Source of the DNA: Bacillota bacterium
GTDB taxonomy: Bacteria; Bacillota; Clostridia; Oscillospirales; Oscillospiraceae
Assembly (NCBI GenBank): GCA_023459875.1
Contig: JAEWRY010000008.1
Span: 1 to 64,000 of the forward strand
Length of the DNA stretch: 64,000 nucleotides
Reading direction: 5' to 3'
The notes beneath the pieces are model-generated. The model saw only the letters and a program-made list of their open reading frames with translations. It had not been told where the DNA came from and made no database searches. Below are positions 16,377 to 23,944 of this stretch, piece by piece. Numbering within the stretch: the stretch's first letter is position 1; the number at the start of each line of letters is the position of its first letter. The position numbers and the translations under genes were made by a program.

Positions 16377-16396
16377 GCCGGAAGGTAGGGGGAAAT

Positions 16397-16747
16397 ATGA
16401 AAGAACGGATTTTAAATTACCGCAGGAAGATAGACGGCATCCTGAAGGACGGGGTGGATCATGACTGGGACGCCGTTTTGTCCGAGCACCTCGTCCAGAT
16501 CTCCTTTTTCCAGCACGAACGGCTCATCCACCTGATCGTGACGCTGACTTTCGCCCTCATCGAGATGATCGCGCTGGCGCTGGCGCTCACCGTCTTTTCC
16601 CCCGCCGTGCTGGCGCTCTGCCTGCTCATTCTGGTCCTCCTGGTCCCTTATGTGATGCACTATTACCTTCTGGAAAACGAGGTGCAGAAAATGTACGCCC
16701 AGTACGACCGCATTCTGGCGCTTGCCTGCGGCGCAAAACAAATCTGA
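16397..16747 (+). CDS. Small two-helix membrane protein
   Basis: A 116-residue protein of unknown family. A charged N-terminus (MKERILNYRRKIDGILKDG) is followed by two hydrophobic segments (roughly residues 43-65 and 68-88) and a charged tail. It lies 19 bases before the SLH-like gene on the same strand and is probably co-transcribed with it. Function not recognisable from sequence. Confidence 0.6.
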   Translation: MKERILNYRRKIDGILKDGVDHDWDAVLSEHLVQISFFQHERLIHLIVTLTFALIEMIALALALTVFSPAVLALCLLILVLLVPYVMHYYLLENEVQKMYAQYDRILALACGAKQI

Positions 16748-16766
16748 TATTATGAGGAGTGTGGAA

Positions 16767-18239
16767 ATGAAACGGATTTTAGCTGCCTTTCTCTGCGCTG
16801 TGATGTGCGTTTCCTTTGTCCCCGCGGCTCTGGCGGACGATTTGAGGAATTTAAGTTCCGAAACGGAGCTTGCCTCCAAGCTCAGCGAGCTGGGGCTCTT
16901 CCAGGGCGTTGGGGACAGCGGGAGCGGAGCGGCCGACTTCGACCTCGACCGTGCCCCCACCCGGGTGGAAGCGCTGGTCATGCTGATCCGGGCCCTGGGC
17001 AAGGACACGGAGGCGAAGGCCTATCCCAAGACTCACCCGTTCACCGACGTACCCGCCTGGGCGGACGGATATGTGTCCTACGCCTATGACAACGCGCTCA
17101 CCAAGGGCGTGTCGGCGGCGCGCTTCGGCGCGGGGGACACGGCGTCGTCTGACGAGTACCTCACGTTTATGCTCCGGGCGCTGGGCTATACCGAGGGGGT
17201 TTATAACGAGTTTACCTGGGACGCCTCCCAGGCGCTGGCGGCCTGGTGCGGGATTCTTCCCGTAAAGGTGAACTGGACGCAATTTCTCCGCTCCGACGCG
17301 GTGGACGTGACCTGCGCCGCCCTGTTCGCGAACCTGAAGGGATCGAAGACCACGCTGCACGAACATCTCGCGTCCCAGGGTGTTTTTACCGAAGCGCAAT
17401 TCGCCGCGGCCTTTCCCACGGATCCCTTCGCCCAGGACAAGCTCCTGAACGACCGGGTTTCCGAGGTGATTTCGTCCCAGGTCAAGCTGGGGATGGTGGA
17501 CGATAACGTCTACGCCACAGCGTGCCACGCGATCGCGGACACCGCCGAATCCGACGGCGTGCTGACCGTCTCGGCTCTGGTGTGCTATCAGGAGCTGCCG
17601 CTGCCCAAGGACGGGGTCATTCCCTACTGGAGCAGCTACGGAACGGTGGCCCCGTGGCTCATCGAGCTGAAGAAGGGCACACTGGAGTTCATCAGCTGCC
17701 GTCCCGCGTACGAACTCAAGGCGGAAGGTCTGGCACTGACCGACTGTTTCTCCGCCAAGACCCTCGCCGCCAAGGACAAGCTGCAGCTATCCATGATCGA
17801 CGTATGTAACCTGGAGACCCAGCTCCTCATCGACAGCAAAGTCATCGCCTACAGGCAGCCCACCTATGAGGAGACCCTCGCCAAGGCGAAAGCATCCCTC
17901 ACCAAGGTAACGCAGACTCTGGAGACCCCCGCCTGCACGGCGCTCTTAGGGAAGCTAGGGGGCAATTACGAGAACTATTATATGGTAATCCTCGTCTTCA
18001 AGCCCGGCTCCGCCGTGGGCGAAGGGGAGACGTATACACTTATGGGCAGCTCGGAGGGTAAAATGTGGCTGAGCGAGGATGGCGTCACGTTTAACTATTC
18101 CTATCATTTCGTCGATCGGGCCATCTGCGAGGGCTTGCCGCCCGATGCCTACAGATACCTTCCGGAAACGGGAACCTGCAGCTATACCATCGACCTCAAC
18201 ACGCTCAACATGGGCATGGGGATCCAGGCTGACGAGTGA
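16767..18239 (+). CDS. Exported protein with SLH-like domains
   Basis: A 490-residue protein with a Sec signal peptide (MKRILAAFLCAVMCVSFVPAALA). Residues about 30-180 resemble S-layer homology repeats: GLFQGVGD.., RAPTRVEALVMLIRALGK, HPFTDVPAWADGYVSYAYDNALTKGV and SSDEYLTFMLRALGY. SLH modules bind cell-wall polysaccharide. The remainder (about 240-490) is not recognised. The ATG at 16767 follows GAGGAG and is the start that exposes the signal peptide. Ends 33 bases before the converging sigG fragment. Confidence 0.75.
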   Translation: MKRILAAFLCAVMCVSFVPAALADDLRNLSSETELASKLSELGLFQGVGDSGSGAADFDLDRAPTRVEALVMLIRALGKDTEAKAYPKTHPFTDVPAWADGYVSYAYDNALTKGVSAARFGAGDTASSDEYLTFMLRALGYTEGVYNEFTWDASQALAAWCGILPVKVNWTQFLRSDAVDVTCAALFANLKGSKTTLHEHLASQGVFTEAQFAAAFPTDPFAQDKLLNDRVSEVISSQVKLGMVDDNVYATACHAIADTAESDGVLTVSALVCYQELPLPKDGVIPYWSSYGTVAPWLIELKKGTLEFISCRPAYELKAEGLALTDCFSAKTLAAKDKLQLSMIDVCNLETQLLIDSKVIAYRQPTYEETLAKAKASLTKVTQTLETPACTALLGKLGGNYENYYMVILVFKPGSAVGEGETYTLMGSSEGKMWLSEDGVTFNYSYHFVDRAICEGLPPDAYRYLPETGTCSYTIDLNTLNMGMGIQADE

Positions 18240-18272
18240 TTTTTACCCTTCCGGGCAGGGGCGGCTCATCGG

Positions 18273-18587
18273 TTATTTGTCTTTTCTACTTATGAGGTTC
18301 ATCGGCACGCCGTAGGTAGAAAAACAGACGTTAAGATCGGTATTGAAATTGTCGATGGCTTTGATGAGGCCGATGCACCCCACCTGAAAAAGGTCGTCCA
18401 CATTTTCCCCCCGGTTGGCGAATTTCTGGATGACCGAGAGCACCAGCCGGAGGTTTCCGGCGATGAGCTCCTCCCGCGCCGTCTTGTCCCCCAGCTTGGC
18501 CCGCTTTAACAGCGCGTTGGTTTCCTCTCCTTTCAGAACTTTCAGTTTAGAGGTATTTACTCCGCAGATTTCCACCTTGCCCTGCAT
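18273..18587 (-). pseudogene. sigG: Truncated sigma-G (N-terminal fragment)
   Basis: A 104-residue reading frame beginning KVEICGVNTSKLKVLKGEE and containing NLRLVLSVIQKFANRGENVDDLFQVGCIGL, unmistakably sporulation sigma-G, region 1 through region 2. It stops shortly after FSTYGVPM, where a full sigG would continue with the rest of region 2 and regions 3-4 (about 257 residues in all). No downstream frame restores the sequence, so this is loss by rearrangement and not a single frameshift. Start and ribosome site (GGGAGGG) are intact, so a short protein could be made. A full-length sigG is not in this window. Confidence 0.8.
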
Positions 18588-18879
18588 GAAAATCCCTCCC
18601 GTTCGTTAAAAAGATTGTGCTTACAGTATTTCCTCGGGGTGAGGTTTCATACCGCGCGGGGATTTGTTATATTTTTTTCCTTATGACGGTTTTCGATGGA
18701 CTTTTAAGGATTCCGCCGCCGCCGTCGCAGGAAAGGGTTTAAGGGCTTTGGACGGGAGTTTCAAAACTTTTCGGAAGCTTCTGGCCATCCGCGCGGTTTT
18801 GTGTTATGATTTTATTTTAGCCGGGCAGAGCGCGGTCAGCGCAGCTTTTCCCGCAATATTCCAAAGAGGAGGCGCTTTC

Positions 18880-19455
18880 ATGACCGACTGGACATCCCTT
18901 GAAAAGGAGTGTCTCTCCTGCCGCAAATGCTCCCTGGGCGACACCCGCACCCACGTGGTCTTCGGTACGGGCAGCCGTCAGGCCGAGGTCATGTTCATCG
19001 GCGAGGGCCCCGGAGAAAACGAGGACCTGCAGGGCGAGCCCTTCGTGGGCCGGGCCGGGAAGCTGCTGGACGACATGCTCTCCATCATCGGCCTCGACAG
19101 AAAAAAGAACATCTACATCGCAAATATCGTCAAGTGCCGCCCGCCCGGAAACCGCGACCCCCTGAACACCGAGCAGGACGCCTGCCTGGGCTATCTTGAG
19201 GCGCAGATCGCCCTTTTAAAGCCGAAGATCATCGTCTTCCTGGGCCGCATCTCGGCCACCAGGCTCATCGGCGGCGACTTCAAAATCACGAGGGATCACG
19301 GCAAATGGTTTGAGCGGGACGGCATACAGATGACCGCCATCTACCACCCCGCCGCCCTGCTGCGGGACCCCCGCCGCCGCCCCGAGACCTTCGTGGACCT
19401 CAAGGCCATCCAGAGCAAAATTGGGGAGCTTTGCAGTCATACATATAACAACTGA
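18880..19455 (+). CDS. Family-4-type uracil-DNA glycosylase
   Basis: A 191-residue Fe-S uracil-DNA glycosylase, which removes uracil from DNA to start base excision repair. The active-site block is GEGPGENEDLQGEPFVGRAG; the C-terminal motif is YHPAALLRDP. Cys14, Cys17, Cys86 and Cys102 are placed as the 4Fe-4S ligands of family 4. The ATG at 18880 is used because AAAGAGGAGG lies just upstream; longer in-frame extension upstream is not family-like. Followed by a strong terminator. Confidence 0.9.
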   Translation: MTDWTSLEKECLSCRKCSLGDTRTHVVFGTGSRQAEVMFIGEGPGENEDLQGEPFVGRAGKLLDDMLSIIGLDRKKNIYIANIVKCRPPGNRDPLNTEQDACLGYLEAQIALLKPKIIVFLGRISATRLIGGDFKITRDHGKWFERDGIQMTAIYHPAALLRDPRRRPETFVDLKAIQSKIGELCSHTYNN

Positions 19456-19458
19456 ATA

Positions 19459-19497
19459 AAAAGGCAGTCTTGGGGATTCTCCCAAGACTGCCTTTTA
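19459..19497. terminator. Intrinsic terminator after the glycosylase
   Basis: AAAAGGCAGTCTTGGG (19459-19474) pairs with CCCAAGACTGCCTTTT (19481-19496). Perfect 16-bp stem. Confidence 0.85.
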
Positions 19498-19776
19498 TAG
19501 TCTTACATTCTGAAATTTAAGCCTGATAAGATCCTTCACTCGCTGCGCTCGCGCAGGATGACACGTAGAGAGAGCCATAAGAAGCCCTTCACTCTGAGGC
19601 GTGATTAATCCGTCTTTTCAAGGCACAATGAACTTGTCATTCCAAGTCATAATTAATTAGTCAATCTGAGGCCAAAGGCCGAAGAATCTTAACTCCGCCG
19701 CGCGGCGGGAATAGAATCAAATCCGTCCTTTCCGGGGTACACGTTCCGTATAACGGATTTAACTAATGCCCGCTGT
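19498..19776. repeat. Spacer with REP-like fragments
   Basis: No gene seen. A right half-unit lies at 19529-19563 (GATCCTTC...GCAGGATGACAC), a left half-unit at 19661-19699 (CTGAGGCC...GAAGAATCTT), and 19721-19765 resembles 10654-10696 (shared TTTCCG.GGTACACG and ACGGATT.AACT). Confidence 0.6.
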
Positions 19777-20007
19777 ATAAAGCAAAAATATAGTCATATC
19801 AATGCTTCTAAGCTGTTTTTGCTTTATTCAGGTGCAAGGTTTTTAACCGAGTATGGTCAAAAACCTTGCACTTTTGATTTGCGGCGTGTGTCCGCAAATC
19901 AAAACGGACAGTCATCAATGTATCTGAAGCGGTAAAACAATGTTGTTTTGCCGCCCAAAAGGGCAATTATTGCCCTTCTGGCAAATGCGATTCGGAAATC
20001 GCATTTG
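19777..20007. repeat. Array of six different hairpins
   Basis: Consecutive inverted repeats with unrelated stems: 19777-19788/19816-19827 (12 bp), 19832-19844/19859-19871 (13 bp), 19872-19884/19892-19904 (13 bp), 19929-19940/19943-19954 (12 bp, one G-T pair), 19959-19967/19969-19977 (9 bp) and 19982-19992/19997-20007 (11 bp). Five are perfect. No reading frame is plausible through them. The second ends in GCAC followed by TTTT, like two hairpins at the left end of the window. Confidence 0.8.
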
Positions 20008-20030
20008 TTCAGTGGACATTAAATTAGAAT

Positions 20031-20076
20031 GTAAAAAAGAAGAAACCCTATACTCGTTGGGAGCACAAGGTTTCTT
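20031..20076 (-). terminator. Terminator of tRNA-Thr
   Basis: On the minus strand AAGAAACC and GGTTTCTT (20069-20076 with 20040-20047) form the stem, followed by CTTTTTT. It directly follows the tRNA. Confidence 0.65.
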
Positions 20077-20080
20077 TTGG

Positions 20081-20153
20081 AGCTGGCAATGTGACTCGAA
20101 CACACGACCTGCTGATTACGAATCAGCTGCTCTACCGACTGAGCTATGCCAGC
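20081..20153 (-). tRNA. tRNA-Thr (anticodon CGT)
   Basis: A 73-base cloverleaf: acceptor GCTGGCA with TGCCAGC, D-arm TAGCTCAGTCGGTAGAGCA, anticodon stem CTGAT/ATCAG with loop containing CGT, and T-arm with TTCGAGT. CCA is not encoded. Reads ACG codons. Confidence 0.93.
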
Positions 20154-20300
20154 GCATTTTAATACCGGGCAGCAACTGCCCACATGGAAAAGGATGGGGC
20201 ACACGTCACGGCGATTATTGTACCACAGGCTTCGGCGCTCGTCAATGGATTCGCGGCAACGTTTTTTTGTGATTTCGTGCCGGTTTTCAGAATAATTGGC

Positions 20301-20329
20301 TTCACTTAGTTAAAGGAATATGATATACT
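20301..20329 (+). promoter_or_regulatory. Promoter of ahcY
   Basis: TTCACT (20301-20306), 17-base spacer, TATACT (20324-20329), 39 bases before the ATG. No SAM or SAH riboswitch core was recognised in the short leader. Confidence 0.5.
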
Positions 20330-20367
20330 AATATATTAAGTCACATATTTTCCGGAGGAATTAAAAA

Positions 20368-21615
20368 ATGAGTATCGTCAAAGACCCCGCCCTGGCTGAA
20401 GCAGGACGGCAAAAAATCGCCTGGGCGCGGGATTTTATGCCCGCTCTTGGCGCCATAGAAGCCCGTTTCTTAAAAGAGCAGCCTTTCCGTGGTCTTAAAG
20501 TCGCGGTCTCGGTCCATCTGGAGGCGAAGACCGCCAATTTGGGACTAGTGCTTCGAGCCGGCGGAGCCGAGGTCTATCTCACCGGCTCCAACCCTCTTTC
20601 CACCCAGGACGATGTGGCCGCGGGGCTCGCCTCCATGGGAATTGAAACCTTCGGAATCCATGGGGCCACGGCGGAGCAATATGAATCTCATCTGATCGAG
20701 ACGCTGAAGTGCCATCCCCATCTGATCGTGGACGACGGCGGCGATCTGATTCATCTTCTGGGCGGAAAATGCGCCGCACTGGGCGATCGTGTCATCGGCG
20801 GCTGTGAGGAAACCACAACCGGCATACTGCGCCTGCGCTCCAGGGAAAAAGCCGGTCTTCTCCCCTGCCCAATGATGGCGGTGAACGACGCCAAGGCCAA
20901 GCATTACTTTGACAATAAATACGGTACCGGCCAGTCGGTATGGGACGGCATCATGCACACAACCAACCTCATCGTGGCCGGCAAGACTGTGGTGGTGGCG
21001 GGCTACGGCTGGTGCGGAAAGGGAGTCGCCATGCGGGCCGCCGGATTGGGCGCCAGCGTCATCATCACCGAGGTAGACCCCTTTCAAGCGCTGGACGCCG
21101 CCATGAACGGCCTCCGGGTCATGCCCATGGAGGAAGCCGCCCCGCTGGGCGACATCTTCGTCACCGTCACCAGCTGTAAAGACGTCATCACCCCCGCCCA
21201 TTTCGCCCGCATGAAGAACCATGCCCTGCTCTGCAATGCCGGCCACTTCGACTGCGAGGTGGACGTAGCGGGACTGGCTAAAATGGCGGTGAAACGCGAG
21301 CGCCGCCGGGAGAACATCGAAGGCTTCACTCTTCCCGACGGGCGCACGCTGGAGGTCCTGGCCGAGGGCAGACTCGTCAACCTGGCAGCGGGCAACGGCC
21401 ACCCGGCAGAAATCATGGACATGTCCTTTGCGGTCCAGGCACTGGCTCTGGAGTGGCTGACGGCCCACCAAGGAAGCCTGGAAACAAAGGTGTACGAAAT
21501 CCCCGAGGAAATTGACGACCGGGTCGCCAGAACCAAGCTTCAGGCGATGGGACTCTCCATCGACGCCCTTGCCCCCGAACAGGTCAGCTATCTCACCGGC
21601 TTTCACGCCGAATGA
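20368..21615 (+). CDS. ahcY: Adenosylhomocysteinase
   Basis: A 415-residue enzyme splitting S-adenosylhomocysteine into adenosine and homocysteine. Family features: KVAVSVHLEAKTANL, VDDGGDLIHLL, GCEETTTGILRL, NDAKAKHYFDNKYGTGQS (with the catalytic Lys/Asp) and the NAD-binding GYGWCGKGVAMRAAGLGA. It is the shorter bacterial/archaeal form, without the roughly 40-residue insert of eukaryotic enzymes. Most Firmicutes recycle SAH with Pfs/LuxS instead, so this gene is informative about the lineage. Followed after 30 bases by metK; together they form the methyl cycle. Confidence 0.95.
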   Translation: MSIVKDPALAEAGRQKIAWARDFMPALGAIEARFLKEQPFRGLKVAVSVHLEAKTANLGLVLRAGGAEVYLTGSNPLSTQDDVAAGLASMGIETFGIHGATAEQYESHLIETLKCHPHLIVDDGGDLIHLLGGKCAALGDRVIGGCEETTTGILRLRSREKAGLLPCPMMAVNDAKAKHYFDNKYGTGQSVWDGIMHTTNLIVAGKTVVVAGYGWCGKGVAMRAAGLGASVIITEVDPFQALDAAMNGLRVMPMEEAAPLGDIFVTVTSCKDVITPAHFARMKNHALLCNAGHFDCEVDVAGLAKMAVKRERRRENIEGFTLPDGRTLEVLAEGRLVNLAAGNGHPAEIMDMSFAVQALALEWLTAHQGSLETKVYEIPEEIDDRVARTKLQAMGLSIDALAPEQVSYLTGFHAE

Positions 21616-21645
21616 TATAAAAGATAATAACAAAGGAGCTTTACT

Positions 21646-22827
21646 ATGAGCCGCAGAATTTTCACTTCTGAATCGGTCACCGAGGGGCACCCCGACAAGA
21701 TCTGCGATCAGATCTCGGACGCCGTACTTGACGATATCCTTGCCAAGGACCCCGCCGCCCACGTGGCCTGCGAAACCATTACCACCACGGGCATGATCTT
21801 CGTCATGGGCGAGATCACCACCAATTGCTACACCGATATTCCCGCCATCGCCCGCAAAACCGTTGAGCGCATCGGCTATACCGATCCGTCCTACGGGTTC
21901 GACTGCAAGGGCTGCGCCGTGATGACCTCCATCGACGAGCAGTCCCCCGACATCGCCATGGGTGTGAACCGCTCCTTCGAAGCACAGCACGGCGCGCAGG
22001 ACGACGCCGACCTTGTCGGCGCGGGAGACCAGGGCATGATGTTTGGCTACGCCTGTGACGAGACCGACGAGCTGATGCCCGCCCCCATCTCCATGGCCCA
22101 CGCCCTCGCCCGCCGCCTGGCCGATGTGCGCCACCGGGGAGAACTCCCCTGGCTGCGTCCCGACGGCAAAACACAGGTGACGGTGGAATACGACGAAAAC
22201 GGCAAGGTTCTTCGGTGCCCCGCCATCGTGGTCTCCACCCAGCACGACCCAGACATCTCCATGGAAAGGATCCGTGAGGCAGTGGTCGACGCCGTCATCA
22301 CGCCGGTCATCCCCGCAAACTATATTGACAAAAGCACAAAGCTGTACGTGAACCCCACCGGACGTTTTGTGGTGGGCGGCCCCGTGGGGGACTCGGGCCT
22401 CACCGGACGCAAGATTATCGTGGACACTTACGGCGGCTCCGCTTCCCACGGCGGCGGCAGCTTCTCGGGCAAGGACCCCACCAAGGTGGACCGGTCCGCC
22501 GCCTACATGGCAAGACACGTGGCCAAGAACCTGGTGGCCGCCGGACTGGCGAAAAAATGCCAGATCGAGCTGGCCTACGCCATCGGCGTGGCCCACCCCG
22601 TGTCCGTGCTGGTGGATACCCAGGGCACCGGGGCTCTATCCGATGAAAGACTTGCGGAAATCGTTGCCCGCTCCTTCGACCTGCGTCCCGCCAAGATCAT
22701 CTCCTACCTGGACCTGCGCCGTCCCATCTATGAACAGACCGCCTCTTACGGCCACTTCGGCCGCCCGGACCTGGATCTGCCCTGGGAGCGTCTTAACCGG
22801 GTGGATGAGCTGAAAAGTTATCTATAA
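21646..22827 (+). CDS. metK: S-adenosylmethionine synthetase
   Basis: A 393-residue enzyme making SAM from methionine and ATP. Family signatures: FTSESVTEGHPDKICDQISD at the N-terminus, GAGDQGMMFGYA, and the phosphate-binding GGGSFSGKDPTKVDRSAAY (usual form GGGAFSGKD). Length is normal. AAAGGAG lies before the ATG; 30 bases separate it from ahcY, so one operon is likely. Confidence 0.97.
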   Translation: MSRRIFTSESVTEGHPDKICDQISDAVLDDILAKDPAAHVACETITTTGMIFVMGEITTNCYTDIPAIARKTVERIGYTDPSYGFDCKGCAVMTSIDEQSPDIAMGVNRSFEAQHGAQDDADLVGAGDQGMMFGYACDETDELMPAPISMAHALARRLADVRHRGELPWLRPDGKTQVTVEYDENGKVLRCPAIVVSTQHDPDISMERIREAVVDAVITPVIPANYIDKSTKLYVNPTGRFVVGGPVGDSGLTGRKIIVDTYGGSASHGGGSFSGKDPTKVDRSAAYMARHVAKNLVAAGLAKKCQIELAYAIGVAHPVSVLVDTQGTGALSDERLAEIVARSFDLRPAKIISYLDLRRPIYEQTASYGHFGRPDLDLPWERLNRVDELKSYL

Positions 22828-22928
22828 TACAGATTCTTTGAGGGCAACTCCGCGGCCGCGCCTTTTTTGAAAGTTGAGAAGCGCATCCTCCATTCCCGTT
22901 TTATCCAATTTTCTTCGGGAGGTTTTTT

Positions 22929-23939
22929 ATGCCTGCCATTTCGGTCATCGTCCCCGTGTACAAGGCGGAAGCTTATCTTTCTGTCTGCACCGATTCCATC
23001 CTGGGCCAGAGCTTTGATAATTTGGAGCTGCTGCTGATTGACGACGGCTCCCCCGACGGAAGCGGCGCCCTGTGCGATGCTATTGCCGCGGCCGATCTCC
23101 GCGTGAGGGTGTTCCATAAGGAAAACGGCGGCGTCAGCTCCGCCAGAAACTTCGGTATGCAAAAGGCGCGGGGAAGATACATCGCCTTTGCCGACGCCGA
23201 CGACTGGTGGGAGCCAAACGGCCTGGAACTTCTCTACGGAGCGCTCACCAAAGCCGGAGCCGACAGCGCGGGCTGCGCCCATTACAACGTACTGCCCGAC
23301 GGCTGCCGATGGCCGGAGCCCGGTGCCCTCCCCCCCGGCGTTTACGGGCCGGAGGAAATCCGGAAAGGTTTGGTTTCAAACTTGCTGGGAAATCGGCTTA
23401 GCAGCGGAGCACTCAACGGGTATATTTGGCGGTTTCTCTTCTCGCGGGACATCATTCTCGATCACAGCATTGCCTTTCACGGGGCCTATCTGGAGGATGA
23501 GCTCTTTCTCATGGAGTATTTCTGTCTCGCAGGCCGCCTCGTCATGCTGGAGACACCCCTTTACTGCTATCTCCAAAACCCGGCCTCGGTCACCCGGAAT
23601 TACCTGCCGGACTATATGGATACCTTCCAAACGTTCATGGCGGACAAAGAGGCGCTGGCCGTGCGTTTTTCCCTGGACGTCCCCCAGTGGCGGGAGAGCT
23701 CCAGCTGGGCCGGGCTGCTCATCGCCATCGGCAACGAATACGCGCCGGGAAACCCCGCCCCGTGGCGGGAAAAGCAGAAAAAGGTAAAAGCCTTCACCCG
23801 CCTTCCCGAGATGGAAAACGCCATCAAAACGCTCCTTCCCCGGGGGCTCGGCCGGAACAAGCAGATTGTGGCCAACCTGGTCCGCCGCCGGATGTTCGGT
23901 CTTCTCACCTTACTCTACGTGATCAAAAACAGGAGGTAA
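22929..23939 (+). CDS. Family 2 glycosyltransferase
   Basis: A 336-residue GT-A glycosyltransferase beginning ISVIVPVYKAEAYL, with LLIDDGSPDGSG and the metal-binding DADD at about residues 89-92. C-terminal part is typical of EpsJ/WcaA-like enzymes that build surface polysaccharide. No membrane helix. GGGAGG is the ribosome site. Its stop is 5 bases before the next ATG, so it is coupled to the O-antigen-ligase-like gene. Acceptor and sugar cannot be predicted. Confidence 0.85.
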   Translation: MPAISVIVPVYKAEAYLSVCTDSILGQSFDNLELLLIDDGSPDGSGALCDAIAAADLRVRVFHKENGGVSSARNFGMQKARGRYIAFADADDWWEPNGLELLYGALTKAGADSAGCAHYNVLPDGCRWPEPGALPPGVYGPEEIRKGLVSNLLGNRLSSGALNGYIWRFLFSRDIILDHSIAFHGAYLEDELFLMEYFCLAGRLVMLETPLYCYLQNPASVTRNYLPDYMDTFQTFMADKEALAVRFSLDVPQWRESSSWAGLLIAIGNEYAPGNPAPWREKQKKVKAFTRLPEMENAIKTLLPRGLGRNKQIVANLVRRRMFGLLTLLYVIKNRR

Positions 23940-23944
23940 AGCCC

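Noticed and set aside
20161..20367. SAM or SAH riboswitch before ahcY-metK
   Set aside because: I could not find the conserved core of either; the leader after the candidate promoter is only about 30 bases.
20545..22596. A 683-codon minus-strand frame opposite ahcY and metK
   Set aside because: Opposite two unmistakable housekeeping enzymes; His/Gly/Val-rich shadow composition.
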